A DNA stretch of 55,893 bases from Sebaldella sp. (GCA_018058425.1 JAGOZX010000004.1:12420-68312), one strand, 5' to 3'. Counted from the stretch's first letter, positions 44,715-53,578 are shown. Notes: generated by a model from the letters alone, not told the origin. Program-made: numbers and translations.

Positions 44715-45920
44715 TTACTTGTCAAAAAATCTTGGTTTTTTACCTTCACTAAGAGCTTTTAATGTAGCTTCTGGATCTTTTACTTTACTTAAAAACATCA
44801 TAGCAGCTATTATATAAGGCTTGTAACCAGCTTCTTTATATAAAGGTACTCTGTATCTATCAAATACTGATGCTTCTACTTCTCCTTCTTTACAACTAAC
44901 ACCAGTTATATCTGCTGGTAAACAGTGCATATAAAGTGCTTTTCCTGCTTTAGTTGTCTTCATTAAGTCTTCTGTACATTCCCAATCTTTATGGTTAGCA
45001 TTTTGAGCTAATAATTCTTTTTCTAATACATTTATTTCGTCGAACTTTCCATCTCCGTAAAGATTAGTTCTTTTTTCCATAGCTGCAAATGGAGCCCAGC
45101 TTTTAGGATAAACTATGTCAGCATCTTTGAAAGCATCTGCCATACTGTTTGTTTTAGTGAAAGTTCCACCTGAAGCTGCAGCGTTTTTCTTAGCTACTTC
45201 TTCTACTTCTGGCATTACTTCATATCCTTCAGGATGTGCTAAAACTACTTCCATTCCAAATCTAGTCATAAGACCTATTATCCCTTGTGGAACTGATAAA
45301 GGCTTTCCGTAAGATGGAGAATAAGCCCAAGTCATAGCTATTTTTTTCCCTTTTAAGTTTTCTACTCCACCAAATTCATGGATTATATGTAACATATCAG
45401 CCATACTTTGAGTTGGGTGATCAATATCACACTGTAGGTTTACTAAAGTTGGTCTTTGCTCTAATACACCATCTTTATGTCCTTCTTGAACTGCATGTGA
45501 AACTTCTTCCATGTATGTATGTCCTTTTCCAATATACATATCATCTCTGATACCAATGATATCAGCCATAAAAGAAATCATGTTAGCAGTTTCTCTTACA
45601 GTTTCTCCATGAGCTATTTGTGACTTACCTTCATCTAAATCTTGTACTTCTAGACCTAATAAGTTACAAGCACTTGCAAAACTAAATCTAGTTCTAGTAG
45701 AGTTATCTCTAAATAAAGAGATTCCTAATCCACTGTCAAATACTTTAGTTGAGATATTTTGCTCTCTTAAGTTACGTAATGCATCTGCTACAGCAAATAC
45801 AGAATTTAACTCATCTGTTGATTTGTCCCAAGTTAAGAAGAAATCATCGTTAAACATTCCTTTGTGATCTAATTTCTCTAGTTGTTTGATTATTTCTTCG
45901 AATTCTTTCATTTTATCCAT
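44715..45920 (-). CDS. ygeW: YgeW knotted carbamoyltransferase
   Basis: A 401-residue transcarbamylase. The carbamoyl-phosphate site is FRDNSTRTRFSFASA (about 70-84); LVNLQCDIDHPTQSMAD and HCLPADITG are also family motifs. YgeW of E. coli is a knotted carbamoyltransferase first described without a known substrate. Between a diaminopropionate lyase and carbamate kinase, it probably works in reverse, splitting a ureido group with phosphate to give carbamoyl phosphate (inference). AAAAGGAG lies 10 bases before the ATG. Confidence 0.95.
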   Translation of the reverse strand: MDKMKEFEEIIKQLEKLDHKGMFNDDFFLTWDKSTDELNSVFAVADALRNLREQNISTKVFDSGLGISLFRDNSTRTRFSFASACNLLGLEVQDLDEGKSQIAHGETVRETANMISFMADIIGIRDDMYIGKGHTYMEEVSHAVQEGHKDGVLEQRPTLVNLQCDIDHPTQSMADMLHIIHEFGGVENLKGKKIAMTWAYSPSYGKPLSVPQGIIGLMTRFGMEVVLAHPEGYEVMPEVEEVAKKNAAASGGTFTKTNSMADAFKDADIVYPKSWAPFAAMEKRTNLYGDGKFDEINVLEKELLAQNANHKDWECTEDLMKTTKAGKALYMHCLPADITGVSCKEGEVEASVFDRYRVPLYKEAGYKPYIIAAMMFLSKVKDPEATLKALSEGKKPRFFDK

Positions 45921-45990
45921 TATTTATATTCTCCTTTTATAATTTAAGTTATTTATTTATTTTATTCCTTCTTCATAAGGCTTCCCCAAT

Positions 45991-46017
45991 AATTACATTT
46001 CCCCATAAAATGTAATT
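45991..46017 (-). terminator. hairpin right after ygeY stop
   Basis: AATTACATTT and AAATGTAATT form a 10-bp stem around CCCCATA, beginning 1 bp past the ygeY stop codon. On the minus strand ATTGGGG follows, not T. An mRNA-stabilising or processing hairpin between ygeY and ygeW is likelier than a full terminator. Confidence 0.55.
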
Positions 46018-46018
46018 A

Positions 46019-47335
46019 CTATTTTTTATCTGTATAAGCTGTTGGTATTGCAGCATACATAGCAGCACATACTACTAAGTCGTCTTTCCAAGTTTTTTCA
46101 TTTGGAGCATGAGCTTGAGCTTCTGCACCAGGTCCAAAACCAATACAAGGAATTCCGTTACGTCCCATGATTGAAACACCATTTGTAGAGAATGTCCATT
46201 TATCTGTTAAAGGACGAGCTTTTCTCATTGCTTCTGTTTCTGCTGAACCAATACGAGTATCTCCATATAATCCTTTATAAGCTACTTCTAAAGCAGCTGT
46301 AACTGCGTGATCTTCAGGAATTACCCAAGTTGGGAAATAACATTCGATAGGATACACTAATCCAGTATAAGAAGGACGATCATATTGATACATTGAAACT
46401 TTTACGTCTTTTCCATATTTTTTAACACTTGGTAAGTTACGGATTTCTTCTAGACAACTTTCCCATGTTTCTCCTGAAGTCATACGACGATCTAGAGAAA
46501 CTGCACAAGAATCTGCAACTGCACAACGGCTTGGTGAAGTAAAGAAAATTTCAGAAGCTGTAACTGTTCCACGTCCTAAAAATTGAGCTTCTTTCCATTG
46601 TGGATTATTTTTCTCATCAAGCATTTTTACAAGACCTTTTACTGCTTTATCGTCTGCTGCATCATTTTCATTTAATGAACGGATATCTTGTAATATATCT
46701 GCCATTTTATAAATTGCATTATCTCCACGCTCTGGTGCAGAACCATGACAAGATATACCTTTAACGTCTACACGAATTTCCATACGTCCACGTTGTCCTC
46801 TATAGATACCACCATCAGTTGGTTCTGTAGAAACAACAAATTCTGGACGAATTTTGCTTTCTTTTATTATATATTCCCAACATAGTCCATCACAATCTTC
46901 TTCTTGAACTGATCCTACAACTAGAGCTGTATATTTATCGCTTAATAATCCTAAATCTTGCATTATTTTAGCACCATATACTGCTGAAACTACTCCACCT
47001 AGTTGGTCAGAAGTTCCTCTTCCTCCGATAGACTCATCGTTTTCATATCCTTCATATGGATCAAATGTCCAGTTAGTAACTTCTCCTATACCAACTGTAT
47101 CTATATGACCATCAAAAGCTATTAAAGTTTTCCCAGTTCCCATGTACCCAAGTACATTTCCCATAGGATCAATTTCAGCTTTATTAAAACCTAATTTTTC
47201 CATTTCTTCTTTAATTCTTTTTGCGTGTCCTTCTTCACCAGCACTTTCACCAGGAATTTTTATTAAGTCTCTAAGAAACTTAGTCATGTCAGCTCTGTAA
47301 CCTTCTGCTTTTGCTTTAACTGCATTAAAATCCAT
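46019..47335 (-). CDS. ygeY: YgeY-family selenium-metabolism-linked hydrolase
   Basis: A 438-residue M20-type metallohydrolase. Metal site: [12 protein letters not shown] (His/Asp), [17 protein letters not shown] (bridging Asp), [14 protein letters not shown] (catalytic Glu pair) and, near the end, [15 protein letters not shown] (last His). YgeY members occur with selenium-dependent hydroxylases; they probably hydrolyse an amide or ureido bond in a purine fragment. The start at 47335 follows TTTGGAGGTTATTAAA; the TTG at 47350 is part of that site. It lies between ygeX and ygeW. Confidence 0.93.
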   Translation of the reverse strand: MDFNAVKAKAEGYRADMTKFLRDLIKIPGESAGEEGHAKRIKEEMEKLGFNKAEIDPMGNVLGYMGTGKTLIAFDGHIDTVGIGEVTNWTFDPYEGYENDESIGGRGTSDQLGGVVSAVYGAKIMQDLGLLSDKYTALVVGSVQEEDCDGLCWEYIIKESKIRPEFVVSTEPTDGGIYRGQRGRMEIRVDVKGISCHGSAPERGDNAIYKMADILQDIRSLNENDAADDKAVKGLVKMLDEKNNPQWKEAQFLGRGTVTASEIFFTSPSRCAVADSCAVSLDRRMTSGETWESCLEEIRNLPSVKKYGKDVKVSMYQYDRPSYTGLVYPIECYFPTWVIPEDHAVTAALEVAYKGLYGDTRIGSAETEAMRKARPLTDKWTFSTNGVSIMGRNGIPCIGFGPGAEAQAHAPNEKTWKDDLVVCAAMYAAIPTAYTDKK

Positions 47336-47412
47336 TTTAATAACCTCCAAATTTTTTATTATTTATTTAAAATAGATAGAAAACTATCTGATTTTACACT
47401 ACCTTGTTTCTC

Positions 47413-48630
47413 TTATAAATCCATACTTGGTTCGTCGCCTTCCCAAACAATAGACTTATATTTATCAGGATCTGTATCTCCTTCTGTACTAAATAATAAG
47501 ATTTTAGAATCTTTATTTAGATTTAGTTTTTCTCTTAATTCTTTATATCTGTCATCTTGCATTAATAATGCTACTACACCTAGTGTAACAGCTCCAGATT
47601 CTCCAGAAGTTACTTGTGGATCTCCTTTTATAGGGGCTCCTAACATTCTCATTCCTTTTGAAGCTACATAATCTGGACATGACAAAAATGCTGTTGCATA
47701 ATTTTTCAATATTTCAAACCCTATTATATTAGGTTCTCCACATGCTAATCCTGCCATGATTGTTTGCATATCTCCACCAACATTTACTGGTTTTCCATCA
47801 TTTTGTACTGCTGATTCATAATAACAGTTAGCTAAGTCTGGTTCTACTACAACTGTTACAGGTACATTATCTTTAAATACAGATGCAAAGAACCCTTGTA
47901 CTGCTGCTGCAAGTGATCCTACCCCTGCTTGTATAAAGATATGAGTTGGTCTATCTACTCCTGCTTTTCTCATTTGCTCAAGAGCTTCTAAAGCCATAGT
48001 TCCATAGCCTTGCATGATCCAAACTGGTATGTCTTCATAACCTTCCCAAGCTGTATCTTGCACAACTACACCATTTGTAGCTTCTGCATTTTTTGCAGCT
48101 AATCTTACCGCATCATCGTAGTTCATATCTGTGATACTAGCATCAGATCCTTCTGCTTTTATATTATCAAGTCTGATTTGTGATGATCCTTTAGGCATAT
48201 ATACAACAGATTTTTGTTTTAATCTATTTGCTGTCCATGCTACACCTCTACCGTGGTTACCGTCTGTTGCTGTGTAGAATGTGATGTCGCCTAATTGTTT
48301 TTTAGTCTCATCAGAAATTAACTTACTATAATCTAATTCTGAAATATCTTTCCCTAATCTTTCTGCTAAGTACTTTGCCATTGCAAATGATCCACCAAGA
48401 ACTTTGAACGCATTTAGTCCAAATCTGTAAGATTCATCTTTTACATAAATACCTCCAACTCCTAGTTCTTTAGCTAAGTTTTTCAAGTCAGCTAGTGGAG
48501 TTTCTTCGTATTGTGGAAAGCTTTTATGGAAATTTTTTACTTTTATTACCTCTTCTTCTTTTAAAATTTTTATGCTTTCCTCTTTGTTTGATTTAGGCAT
48601 TGTATTTAAACGCCATCTGATTTCTTCCAT
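47413..48630 (-). CDS. ygeX: diaminopropionate ammonia-lyase
   Basis: A 405-residue PLP enzyme that turns 2,3-diaminopropionate into pyruvate and two ammonia. The PLP lysine is Lys76 in RFGLNAFKVLGG; ATDGNHGRGVAWTA, IQAGVGSLAAAVQGFF, MAGLACGEP and TSGESGAVTLG are typical of DAPAL/threonine-synthase fold enzymes. The length agrees with E. coli YgeX (about 398). The reaction passes through 2-aminoacrylate, which RidA clears. First gene of the ygeX-ygeY-ygeW-yqeA run; an AGTAC-type repeat region lies upstream. GAGAGGGG stands somewhat far (13 bases) before its ATG. Confidence 0.95.
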   Translation of the reverse strand: MEEIRWRLNTMPKSNKEESIKILKEEEVIKVKNFHKSFPQYEETPLADLKNLAKELGVGGIYVKDESYRFGLNAFKVLGGSFAMAKYLAERLGKDISELDYSKLISDETKKQLGDITFYTATDGNHGRGVAWTANRLKQKSVVYMPKGSSQIRLDNIKAEGSDASITDMNYDDAVRLAAKNAEATNGVVVQDTAWEGYEDIPVWIMQGYGTMALEALEQMRKAGVDRPTHIFIQAGVGSLAAAVQGFFASVFKDNVPVTVVVEPDLANCYYESAVQNDGKPVNVGGDMQTIMAGLACGEPNIIGFEILKNYATAFLSCPDYVASKGMRMLGAPIKGDPQVTSGESGAVTLGVVALLMQDDRYKELREKLNLNKDSKILLFSTEGDTDPDKYKSIVWEGDEPSMDL

Positions 48631-48973
48631 TGTTTTTCGATTGCCCCTCTCTAAAAATATTTTATTTTTGTTAACTTTATATGTGAACTTAGTATAAGAA
48701 AATACTAAAGTATAAAGTACTAAGGTACAAGTACTGATTATTTTATGAAACTTTTTGAATGGTGAGACTGTGATTTAGATTTAGAACTTGTGAAATTTAG
48801 CGCATGTTTTGAGTAAAAAAAATTATGTAGAACTTCATAATACTTATTGTAAAAGAGTTTATCTCTTAATTAAGTTATTAATTCACAAATTCATTTTTTA
48901 GGATATTTACCTATCTTCATTAAATGGCTTTTAAATGAAGATAAGTAATTTTTATATATAAATTAGTTGCTCA
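48631..48973. other. control region between selD and ygeX
   Basis: This 343-bp stretch holds a large hairpin just past the selD stop (TATCTTCATT with AATGAAGATA, 48911-48951) that probably ends selD, and the AGTAC repeat cluster nearer ygeX. No gene seen. Confidence 0.55.
48688..48735. promoter_or_regulatory. tandem AGTAC-type repeats upstream of ygeX
   Basis: CTTAGTATAAG (an inverted repeat) is followed by about four imperfect 7-8 bp units, AAAGTATA, AAGTACTA, AGGTACA and AGTACTG. They lie 60-105 bp before the ygeX start, where an activator would bind to turn on the catabolic operon. Confidence 0.5.
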
Positions 48974-50002
48974 TTATTTTAATACAATTGATTTTTCTTG
49001 CTTTTCTATAACTCTTCCTACTATTGCTGATTTTATTTCTAATTCATTCAGCTCATTTAGTATTTTTTCAGAATCTTCTTTACTACAAGAGAATAATAGA
49101 CCTCCGGAAGTTTGTGGATCAAATACTATATCACTAAGATATTTTGGAACATTTATAAAATCATACTTTCCTTTTAAATATTCCATGTTATTGAACATTC
49201 CTCCTGGTAAAAACTCTTTTGCTGAATATTCTTTTGCCGCTTCTAAATACGGTATTTTATTTTGGTCTAATTCTATTGTTACATTAGAAGAAACGGCCAT
49301 TTCATACGAATGCCCCATAAGACCAAAACCTGTAACATCTGTACAAGCCGAAATTTCATATTTTCTCATTATTTCTGATGAGTATTTATTTAATGTCGTC
49401 ATAGATTTAATTACATTTTTTTTATCTTCTTCTGTAGCAGCACCATTTTTTACAGCTGTACTAATTATTCCTATACCAAGAGGTTTAGTCAAAATAAGTA
49501 CCTCTCCAACTTTTGATCCATAATTCTTTAACACTTTATCTGGAGAAACAATTCCAGTAACAGCTAGTCCGTATTTAGGCTCATCATCTTCTATTGTATG
49601 CCCACCTACGATTATTGCACCAGCCTCCTTTACTTTCTCTATACCACCCTTTAATATCTCTCCTAAAATAGATAAATCTAGTTTATTTGGAAAGCAGACT
49701 ATATTTAAAGCTGTAATAGGATCTCCTCCCATTGCATACACGTCACTTAAAGCATTGGTTGCAGCTATCATTCCAAATGTATAAGGATCATCAACTATAG
49801 GTGTGAAAAAATCCACTGTTTGTATTATTGCTAGTTGATCATTTAACTTATACACTCCTGCATCATCAGAAGTTTCTGTTCCTACTAATAAGTTTTCATC
49901 ATACATTTTTGGTAATTTTCCTAGCACCTCTGCCAGTTTTGCTGATGGCAGTTTTGCTCCACATCCACATTTTTTTGCATATTCTGTAAGTTTTATTTCC
50001 AA
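48974..50002 (-). CDS. selD: selenophosphate synthetase
   Basis: A 342-residue SelD, which makes selenophosphate from selenide and ATP, the selenium donor for selenouridine, selenocysteine or the labile selenium of Mo hydroxylases. The active loop KKCGCGAKLP has Cys12 and Cys14 and Lys17; no in-frame UGA is needed, so this is the cysteine form. SDDAGVYKL, IVGGHTIEDDEPKYG, KPLGIGIISTA, CTDVTGFGLMGH and DPQTSGGLL are intact. selA, selB and a cysteine desulfurase are not in the window. It stands at the head of the purine region, with its own promoter. Confidence 0.96.
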   Translation of the reverse strand: MEIKLTEYAKKCGCGAKLPSAKLAEVLGKLPKMYDENLLVGTETSDDAGVYKLNDQLAIIQTVDFFTPIVDDPYTFGMIAATNALSDVYAMGGDPITALNIVCFPNKLDLSILGEILKGGIEKVKEAGAIIVGGHTIEDDEPKYGLAVTGIVSPDKVLKNYGSKVGEVLILTKPLGIGIISTAVKNGAATEEDKKNVIKSMTTLNKYSSEIMRKYEISACTDVTGFGLMGHSYEMAVSSNVTIELDQNKIPYLEAAKEYSAKEFLPGGMFNNMEYLKGKYDFINVPKYLSDIVFDPQTSGGLLFSCSKEDSEKILNELNELEIKSAIVGRVIEKQEKSIVLK

Positions 50003-50132
50003 TTCTTAAGACACCTCATTCTTATAAATTTATTTATCAATTCATTTTTAATCAATTTTCTGCTTCAAAGTATTATTTTTGTGCCTTTCAAATAAAATAC
50101 TGTATTTTTTTAACGTGAATGATCTTTATTTC

Positions 50133-50160
50133 ATTGTACCCTTATTTTTATTTTTGTCAA
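50133..50160 (-). promoter_or_regulatory. promoter of selD
   Basis: On the minus strand TTGACA at 50160-50155, 16 bases, TACAAT at 50138-50133, about 130 bp before the selD start. Confidence 0.55.
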
Positions 50161-50213
50161 TAGATTTTATGAAATTTTTTTTATTTATTGAAATTTTTTT
50201 TAGTCACACACAT

Positions 50214-50252
50214 AAAAAAAGTACTTCAAATTCTTTATTCTCAGCACTTTTA
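50214..50252 (-). terminator. terminator of lipoprotein gene
   Basis: On the minus strand AAAAGTGCT pairs with AGTACTTTT (one G-T) and is followed by T residues, 32 bp past the stop at 50284. Confidence 0.75.
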
Positions 50253-50283
50253 TTTTTTATTTATTTTAGATTAATTTAAAATT

Positions 50284-50817
50284 TTATTTCCCTAATTTAT
50301 ACAAACTACCAGTTACAATCGCCATAAATTTTGAGTTCTCAAAATCATCAGGTGATAAGATCCATTTTCCATCTTTTTTTATCATAGTAACTGTTAATTC
50401 AGTGCTTTCGTACTTTAAATCGGGATTTTTTAATACTTCTAACATTTTTTGATTAAAAAATTGATTTTCATTGTTTCCTGCTACTGCGTTCTTTAAAAAA
50501 TCTTGAATAATATCCGGCACATATCCAGATAAATCAGGGGCTTTTAGGTTTAGTTTTATTTTGCTTACCTCTTTTTCTTCCTGAATACTCAAAATCTGGT
50601 AATCTACTTTCTTAAACTGCTCTAACATAAATTGAGCTTCTTTTTGCTTTTCTAGTCTTACTTCATCATAACCAAGTTCATTCATGTACTTGTCATACTT
50701 TTTTGCATCACCTGATTGTATTATCCCCATAAACTTCTCAAAAGATTTTTGTGATTCTGGCTTTCCACAGCTTACTAAAAGTAACATCATCGTAAAACAT
50801 AAAATTATTTTTCTCAT
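50284..50817 (-). CDS. hypothetical lipoprotein (DUF4878-like)
   Basis: A 177-residue lipoprotein: MRKIILCFTMMLLLVS followed by the lipobox cysteine in LLVSCGKPE. The mature part has a helix SFEKFMGIIQSGDAKKYDKY, strands rich in charge, and the ending TVTMIKKDGKWILSPDD that is typical of small DUF4878/NTF2-like lipoproteins. Function unknown. The start at 50817 is preferred because AAGGAGGAATTAC precedes it; an earlier ATG at 50874 would spoil the signal. Its promoter has a -35 palindrome shared with other promoters in the window. Confidence 0.75.
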   Translation of the reverse strand: MRKIILCFTMMLLLVSCGKPESQKSFEKFMGIIQSGDAKKYDKYMNELGYDEVRLEKQKEAQFMLEQFKKVDYQILSIQEEKEVSKIKLNLKAPDLSGYVPDIIQDFLKNAVAGNNENQFFNQKMLEVLKNPDLKYESTELTVTMIKKDGKWILSPDDFENSKFMAIVTGSLYKLGK

Positions 50818-51394
50818 GTAATTCCTCCTTCTCAAAGTATTTGCTATTTTAGAAAATAAAATAATAGTTTTCATAATTTAATGTTCGAATTTTGTTGTGA
50901 TTTGAAAAAATTTAGACTAGAGTATTTACTTATATTTAATATAACATTTGCATGACTAATAGTCAATTTTATTTTGAAGAAATTTAGTGTGTATTTTTAT
51001 ACTGTAAATTGATTTTTTATAACTTATAAGACCTTTTTTCATTTCTTTACTAATTGGTAAAATTATGTGAGAATTATGCTATAAAAATCGTTTAATTGAC
51101 AACATATCATCTTATTAGTTATTTAGTAATTAATTCTTATCAAATCATAATACACTACCGCCCTATTTTCCAGTACTACGAGCCTTTACAGTTGATTTTG
51201 ATTTTACTTAATGATACAATTAAGCTTAGGATTTAAAATGAAAATAAATTAATTCTAGTAGTCTTTTTGATACTAAATGTGGATATAAATAAAGTTTCAA
51301 ATAATCTACCTTTTTAGAGATACTAATAATTACAAACGAAACATCATTTTTCATATAGTTCCTTAATAACTCAAAATTGAAAGGTGGAATTTAA
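50818..51394. other. 577-bp intergenic region, divergent
   Basis: AT-rich; contains the lipoprotein promoter (50938-50966) on the minus strand. On the plus side TTGACA at about 51096 has no good -10. No open frame or RNA gene is seen. The metallo-hydrolase gene at 51395 has no clear promoter by eye. Confidence 0.5.
50938..50966 (-). promoter_or_regulatory. lipoprotein promoter with palindrome over -35
   Basis: On the minus strand TTGACT at 50966-50961, 17 bases, TATATT at 50943-50938. The -35 is part of the odd palindrome TGACTAATAGTCA (50953-50965), with the same TTGAC-N5-GTCA spacing as the sites at 8699 and 53786. Confidence 0.65.
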
Positions 51395-52132
51395 ATGAGT
51401 CATATTTTTACTTTAGAATTTAACTTTATGTTAAATGGTATAGAAGACATTACAATATATCCAACTATACTACAAGATGAAAAAGAACTAATTTTAGTGG
51501 ACTGTGGATATCCTTTTTTTCTTTCTAAAATTGAAGAAGAAATGAAAAGGATTAATTTATCTATGAATGATTTGACTAAGATTATTATTACACATCATGA
51601 TCACGACCATATGGGGTCACTAAAAGAAATTCAAGATAAGTATCCTTCTATAGAAATATTAAGTTCAGCAGAGCAAGTTCCTTATATTACAGGAAAGAAA
51701 GAATCTTTAAGACTTCTTCAAGCCAAAGCCATGCATAAAACTTTACCAGAGGATCAAAAAGAAGGGAGTCAAAAGTTTCAAGACTTTATTGCATCTATTG
51801 AAACTGTCGATAAAGTAACTCCCTTAAGTTATTCAGATGTTTTACCTTGGTGTGGAGGAATTGAAATAGTTGACACTAAGGGACATATGCCTGGGCATAT
51901 TTCTTTATATCTTCCTAAAGAAAAAACACTTATAGCTGGTGATGCTTTGGTTGTTCAAAATGGTCATTTATTTCTCGCTCATCCTGAATATACATTGAAT
52001 GTAGAAGATGCAGTAAGATCTGTGGAAAATTTGCTTAATTATGATATCGAGAAAATTATTTGTTATCATGGCGGAGAGTATTCACGTGACGTTAAAAATA
52101 GTTTACGAAGAATTGTGGAGTCAAAGAAGTAA
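51395..52132 (+). CDS. metallo-beta-lactamase-fold hydrolase
   Basis: A 245-residue MBL-fold hydrolase. Metal ligands: ITHHDHDHMGS at about residues 66-76, DTKGHMPGHIS (second His), AGDALVVQNG (bridging Asp) and a final His in IICYHGGEYS. This set is that of glyoxalase-II-like or quorum-lactonase-like proteins; the substrate is unknown. AAAGGTGGAATTTAA precedes the ATG. It appears as a single-gene unit, followed by a GGGCTGT hairpin. Confidence 0.88.
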   Translation: MSHIFTLEFNFMLNGIEDITIYPTILQDEKELILVDCGYPFFLSKIEEEMKRINLSMNDLTKIIITHHDHDHMGSLKEIQDKYPSIEILSSAEQVPYITGKKESLRLLQAKAMHKTLPEDQKEGSQKFQDFIASIETVDKVTPLSYSDVLPWCGGIEIVDTKGHMPGHISLYLPKEKTLIAGDALVVQNGHLFLAHPEYTLNVEDAVRSVENLLNYDIEKIICYHGGEYSRDVKNSLRRIVESKK

Positions 52133-52180
52133 TTTTTTTGGAAAGATTTAGGAATAGTTTAGAATTTAAAATAATAGCTT

Positions 52181-52216
52181 ATGGGCTGTTTCAAATGTAT
52201 TTTTGAGACAGCCCAT
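52181..52216. terminator. GGGCTGTTTC hairpin after the MBL gene
   Basis: ATGGGCTGTTTCAAA pairs with TTTGAGACAGCCCAT with one mismatch. No strong T-run follows, so it could be a terminator or a copy of a repeated hairpin; its first arm resembles a CRISPR spacer at 53273. Confidence 0.65.
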
Positions 52217-52321
52217 ATATAGTTGGATATTTTAAAACAAGTAGTGTTATTCTTTTACAGTTTTGAACTTCAAAAAAGTTAACTACTAAAACTATGACTT
52301 TTTATATGTTATGGAATAGAT

Positions 52322-53046
52322 TTAGTAATTATCAGACCTTGCAATTCTAAATCCTAAATCATCTATCTTAAAGTCAGGAAAGCTTTTACGTCTACTGGTT
52401 GTGCCACAACCTCTAGCTTCTTCTGCCCAGCTTCCTCCTCTAAAAACTCGATATGAACCGTATCTTTCTTCGTCGTATAGATCCCAGCACCATTCCCACA
52501 CATTACCTATCATATCGTATAATCCCCATGCATTAGGTGCTTTTTTACCGACAGCATGAACATGTCCAGATGAATTATCTTCGTACCATGCTATGTTTTC
52601 AAGTTCACCATAACGATAGCCTTTCGATCCTGCTCGACAAGCATATTGCCACTCAGCATCTGTTGGTAATCGAAAGTTACTAAATCCATACTGTCATTAA
52701 AACTGTAACAAGGGGTTAGCTCAAGAGCTAATGATAGTGAATTACAAAAGCGTATTGCTTCATTCCATGAGATATTTACAATAGGTATTTCGTTGTTTAA
52801 TTCAGATTCTACACCATTTATAATAAAATTGTATATATCTACTGTTACTGGAAATTGTAGCAATGAAAATGATTTAATGGTAACTTCGCTAGTTATTTCT
52901 TTTTTATTTCCTGTATTTCCAGGTATAGACATTTTTGAATCTGAACTTATCCATTTTTCCAAGTCATGAAAATCACGAATTAGTTCCATTCCTTCTGGTA
53001 ATAGTATCATTTTATCATTTAAGTATTTTTTGATTTTCTTTAGCAT
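52322..53046 (-). pseudogene. frameshifted formylglycine-generating-enzyme-like (SUMF1/EgtB fold) gene
   Basis: One protein is split over two frames. The first part (53046 to about 52680) has ILLPEGMELIRDFHDLEKW, NEIPIVNISWNEAIRFCNSL and CYSFNDSMDLVT. The second, in another frame, reads FRLPTDAEWQYACRAGSKGY, then AWYEDNSSGH, APNAWGLYDMIGNVWEWCWD, GSYRVFRGGSWAEEARGC and DDLGFRIARSDNY to the stop at 52322. The join lacks the usual C-D-x-N-A-N-G-Y before RLPT, so a small deletion probably caused the shift. The start at 53046 follows AAGGAG. Intact relatives act as formylglycine or sulfoxide-type oxidases, or as diversity-generating folds; this copy is probably inactive. Confidence 0.85.
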
Positions 53047-53175
53047 TTTTTGGTTCTCCTTACTTTTTATGTGATTATTAGTCATATTGTCTGAAATTAA
53101 GGTAATTCAATTTGATGGGGACTATTATTAAAATATAAAAAAATTGAAGCAGAGTTAATTGCTCCTTTAGTGAAA

Positions 53176-53472
53176 AATTTTTTTCTAGGATAGTTTTATT
53201 AATAGGATAAAAGAATCATTTAAGATACTTATATTAGATTTAATTTACATTCTAGTATAGTTATATTAATAGCTGTGTCAGATGTATGTGTAACTGACAC
53301 AGAGTGTGATTTACATTCTAGTATAGTTATATTAATAGGATAAAATAATTTAATATATTGATATGTTTATTTTTATTTACATTCTAGTATAGTTATATTA
53401 ATAGATTTTTCACACGATTTATAAAACCTTTTTGAAATACAAATTTACATTCTAGTATAGTTATATTAATAG
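53176..53472 (-). CRISPR. small CRISPR array, four perfect repeats plus one degenerate
   Basis: Four identical 30-bp repeats start at 53243, 53309, 53375 and 53443 (plus-strand start ATTTACATTCTAG, end TTATATTAATAG). A decayed copy lies at 53176-53205, with mismatches near one end. Spacers are 37, 36, 36 and 38 bp. Read on the minus strand the repeat ends in GAATGTAAAT, the 3' end typical of type I-B repeats (crRNA 5' handle), and the degenerate repeat is at the far left, so the leader is on the right and transcription runs leftward. No cas genes flank it in the window. Confidence 0.93.
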
Positions 53473-53549
53473 ATATCCATTAATAACACCTTGATTTATT
53501 ATACCTCAAAACTATCTTTCTGTCGACCACTCTCTTTCGTCCAAAAATA

Positions 53550-53578
53550 ATTATGCCAACATTGACATTTTTTGTCAA
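53550..53578 (-). promoter_or_regulatory. CRISPR leader promoter
   Basis: On the minus strand TTGACA at 53578-53573, 17 bases, CATAAT at 53555-53550, about 70 bases before the first repeat. The -35 is one arm of TTGACA-TTTTT-TGTCAA (53562-53578), another example of the window's -35 palindromes. Confidence 0.6.

Noticed and set aside
48974..50002. Selenocysteine codon in selD or xdhD
   Set aside because: SelD has cysteines at the active loop and both genes are fully open without an internal UGA; no SECIS-like hairpin is needed.
51130..51190. Relatively GC-rich patch (CTACCGCCC...CGAGCC) as a tRNA or small RNA
   Set aside because: No cloverleaf pairing, no CCA-type end and no promoter or terminator around it.
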